A stretch of DNA of 5,578 bases from Candidatus Nealsoniibacteriota bacterium (GTDB taxonomy: Bacteria > Patescibacteriota > Minisyncoccia > Minisyncoccales > RBG-13-42-11), in contig PWRH01000074.1 in NCBI GenBank assembly GCA_003556525.1, forward strand, positions 1 through 5,578. Reading direction: 5' to 3'. The translations under genes were made by a program, and so were the position numbers. This document shows, piece by piece, positions 4,645-5,578 of the stretch (position 1 is its first letter; every line of letters begins with the position of its first letter). A model generated the notes under the pieces. That model saw nothing but the letters and a program-made list of their open reading frames with translations. It made no database searches and had not been told where the DNA came from.

Positions 4645-4717
4645 TGGACCGTGCCGGACTTGAACCGGCGACCTTCGCAATGCCATTGCGACGCTCTTCC
4701 AACTAAGCTAACGGCCC
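4645..4717 (-). tRNA. tRNA-Ala(GGC)
   Basis: 73-nt tRNA on the minus strand reading GCC (GCU by wobble). Acceptor GGGCCGT (encoded at 4711-4717) pairs with ACGGTCC (encoded at 4646-4652) and includes the G3-U70 wobble that identifies tRNA-Ala; discriminator A at 4645. Anticodon stem TCGCA/TGCGA, loop ATGGCAT, anticodon GGC at 4682-4684. T-loop TTCAAGT, D-loop with normal GG. CCA not encoded. It follows tRNA-Arg by 15 nt. Confidence 0.97.
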
Positions 4718-4732
4718 TTATCTTGTCTTTTG

Positions 4733-4804
4733 TGCCCCTACTCCGATTCGAACGGAGATTTATTCCTTAGGAGAGAATTGTTCTATCCATTGAACTATAG
4801 GGGC
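4733..4804 (-). tRNA. tRNA-Arg(CCU)
   Basis: 72-nt tRNA on the minus strand reading AGG. Acceptor GCCCCTA (encoded at 4798-4804) pairs with TAGGGGC (encoded at 4734-4740); discriminator A at 4733. Anticodon stem ATTCT/GGAAT (one U-G pair), loop CTCCTAA, anticodon CCT at 4769-4771; T stem CTCCG/CGGAG with loop TTCGAAT. CCA not encoded. It is the first gene of the leftward cluster and starts only 12 nt from the -10 element described next. Confidence 0.96.
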
Positions 4805-4816
4805 CTACAATTAAAA

Positions 4817-4845
4817 ATAATAACAAATTTAAGCAATAAATTCAA
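4817..4845 (-). promoter_or_regulatory. Candidate extended -10 promoter for tRNA-Arg and the leftward cluster
   Basis: Minus strand: -35 TTGAAT (4840-4845), 17-nt spacer, -10 TATTAT (4817-4822), with TG one base before the -10 (4824-4825), the extended -10 signature. The predicted start, near 4810, leaves a 5' leader of about 6 nt on tRNA-Arg, a normal distance for a tRNA gene. Consensus-based, but the geometry is good. Confidence 0.55.
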
Positions 4846-4853
4846 TGTTTTAA

Positions 4854-4883
4854 TTGGCAATTAAAATTATTTAATGTTAAAAT
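4854..4883 (+). promoter_or_regulatory. Candidate extended -10 promoter for the htrA-like gene
   Basis: -35 TTGGCA (4854-4859), 18-nt spacer, -10 TAAAAT (4878-4883), with TG at 4875-4876 one base before the -10. Predicted start near 4890, two bases before the ATG at 4892, which would make the mRNA practically leaderless. It lies back-to-back with the tRNA-Arg promoter; the two -35 boxes are 8 nt apart. Confidence 0.5.
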
Positions 4884-4891
4884 ATTTTATT

Positions 4892-5578
4892 ATGGAAAAA
4901 TCACCGATTATAGAAATTGTAAAAAAGGCCTGCCCTGCGGTAATTACAATTGTTATTTCACAAGACCTGCCAAAAGTAGAGGGTTTTTATTTTTTCCCTT
5001 ACGGTAATCAAGAATTTGTTATTCCCAAAATGGAAAAGGGTAAAAAGGAAAAAACAAAGGTTGGGGGAGGGTCCGGGTTTATTATTTCAAAAGACGGCTA
5101 TGTTATAACTTCAAATCATGTGGTTGCGGAAAAAGAAGCCGACTATACCGTAATTTATGAACCAAATAAAACTTATCCGGCCAAAGTTATTTGCAGAGAC
5201 CCGATTAATGATGTAGCTATTTTAAAAATAGAAGTAAAAAACTTTCCATATATAGAGCTGGGTAATTCCGATGAAGTTGAGTTGGGTGAGCCTGTTATTG
5301 CTATTGGTAATGCTTTGGGCGAATTCCATGACACTGTCAGTACGGGCGTTATTTCGGGATTGTCCCGATATATTACGGCTTTTTCAGGTATATCAAAACA
5401 AGCTGAAATGTTGAGAGGATTAATTCAAACCGATGCTGCCATTAACCCGGGAAACTCCGGCGGACCATTGGTTAATCTTAAGGGGCAGGCAATAGGCATT
5501 AATACCGCTACTGTTGCTGGCGCTCAAAGCATAGGCTTTGCTATTCCGATTAATTATGCAAAAAAAGATTTGGAAGAA
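4892..5578 (+). CDS. htrA: HtrA/DegP-like trypsin-family serine protease, 3' truncated
   Basis: First 229 codons of an HtrA-type protease (peptidase family S1C), open to the right edge. HtrA enzymes degrade damaged or misfolded proteins, usually outside the cytoplasmic membrane. The trypsin-fold domain is complete: GGGSGFIIS (58-66), SNHVV with His76, DPINDVAIL with Asp107, and INPGNSGGPL with nucleophile Ser189, followed by the SIGFAIPI strand. Any PDZ domain would lie beyond the edge. The N-terminus (MEKSPIIEIVKKACPAV) goes straight into the protease domain with no signal peptide or membrane helix, so the protein as read is cytoplasmic. An in-frame ATG at 4874 adds only six residues (MLKYFI) and overlaps the predicted -10, so 4892 is preferred. 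No Shine-Dalgarno motif. Residues 31-56 form a Lys/Glu-rich loop before the core. The gene is divergent from tRNA-Arg. Confidence 0.94.
   Translation, partial: MEKSPIIEIVKKACPAVITIVISQDLPKVEGFYFFPYGNQEFVIPKMEKGKKEKTKVGGGSGFIISKDGYVITSNHVVAEKEADYTVIYEPNKTYPAKVICRDPINDVAILKIEVKNFPYIELGNSDEVELGEPVIAIGNALGEFHDTVSTGVISGLSRYITAFSGISKQAEMLRGLIQTDAAINPGNSGGPLVNLKGQAIGINTATVAGAQSIGFAIPINYAKKDLEE

Noticed and set aside
4442..4702. 86-codon minus-strand ORF across tRNA-Ala and tRNA-Ser
   Set aside because: Mostly reads through the two tRNAs (VAGSSPARST is T-arm translation). The 34 codons in the spacer lack a credible start and contain the candidate promoter instead.
1..5578. Recoded TGA (genetic code 25), considered because nearly all stops are TAA
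   Set aside because: The complete conserved proteins are full length without internal TGA, and Gly is encoded by GGN throughout, so the standard bacterial code suffices.
1..5578. CRISPR arrays, insertion sequences, phage or defence genes
   Set aside because: No spaced direct repeats, terminal inverted repeats, transposase or defence-type proteins were seen in either strand; the content is housekeeping.

Overview
The window is AT-rich bacterial DNA with very tight gene packing. It looks like a small-genome Patescibacteria (CPR) lineage, most likely Parcubacteria-like. That placement is inference from my memory of the families: a short initiation factor IF-2 with only the GTPase core onward, the P-loop variant GHIDHGKSS, a DUF4446 gene in front of infB, an HtrA with no export signal, and almost no Shine-Dalgarno sequences. 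The standard code fits: the complete genes are full length without reassigned TGA, and nearly all end in TAA.

Rightward left part (1-1687): the 3' end of an RluA-family pseudouridine synthase, ribosomal protein L19 (rplS), then four tRNA genes (Leu-GAG, Val-UAC, Phe-GAA, Gly-GCC). After these comes a promoter, a hairpin holding a Shine-Dalgarno-like sequence, and a 3D-domain cell-wall-type protein split by one in-frame TAA into a membrane-anchor half (1142-1300) and a catalytic-domain half (1352-1687).

Leftward middle and right part (4804 down to 1684): tRNA-Arg(CCU), tRNA-Ala(GGC), a 102-bp spacer with a candidate promoter, tRNA-Ser(CGA), a DUF4446 gene, infB, rbfA, tRNA-Cys(GCA), tRNA-Leu(UAA), and a small membrane protein with an HFHHW motif. 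Apart from the promoter spacer the gaps are 7-18 nt or overlaps, so this reads as one mixed tRNA/mRNA transcription unit. The two converging units meet with their stop codons overlapping and no visible terminator.

At 4805-4891 a divergent intergenic region carries back-to-back extended -10 promoters. One drives tRNA-Arg leftward; the other drives an htrA-like serine protease gene rightward, which runs off the right edge.

Functionally this is a translation neighbourhood: rRNA/tRNA modification, a ribosomal protein, initiation, 30S maturation and nine tRNAs, plus two envelope-type genes and a protease. The most interesting observations are a paired A18/G55 substitution in the adjacent Cys and Leu(UAA) tRNAs, the interrupted 3D gene with its RBS-bearing hairpin, and the use of tRNA genes as spacers between mRNAs.
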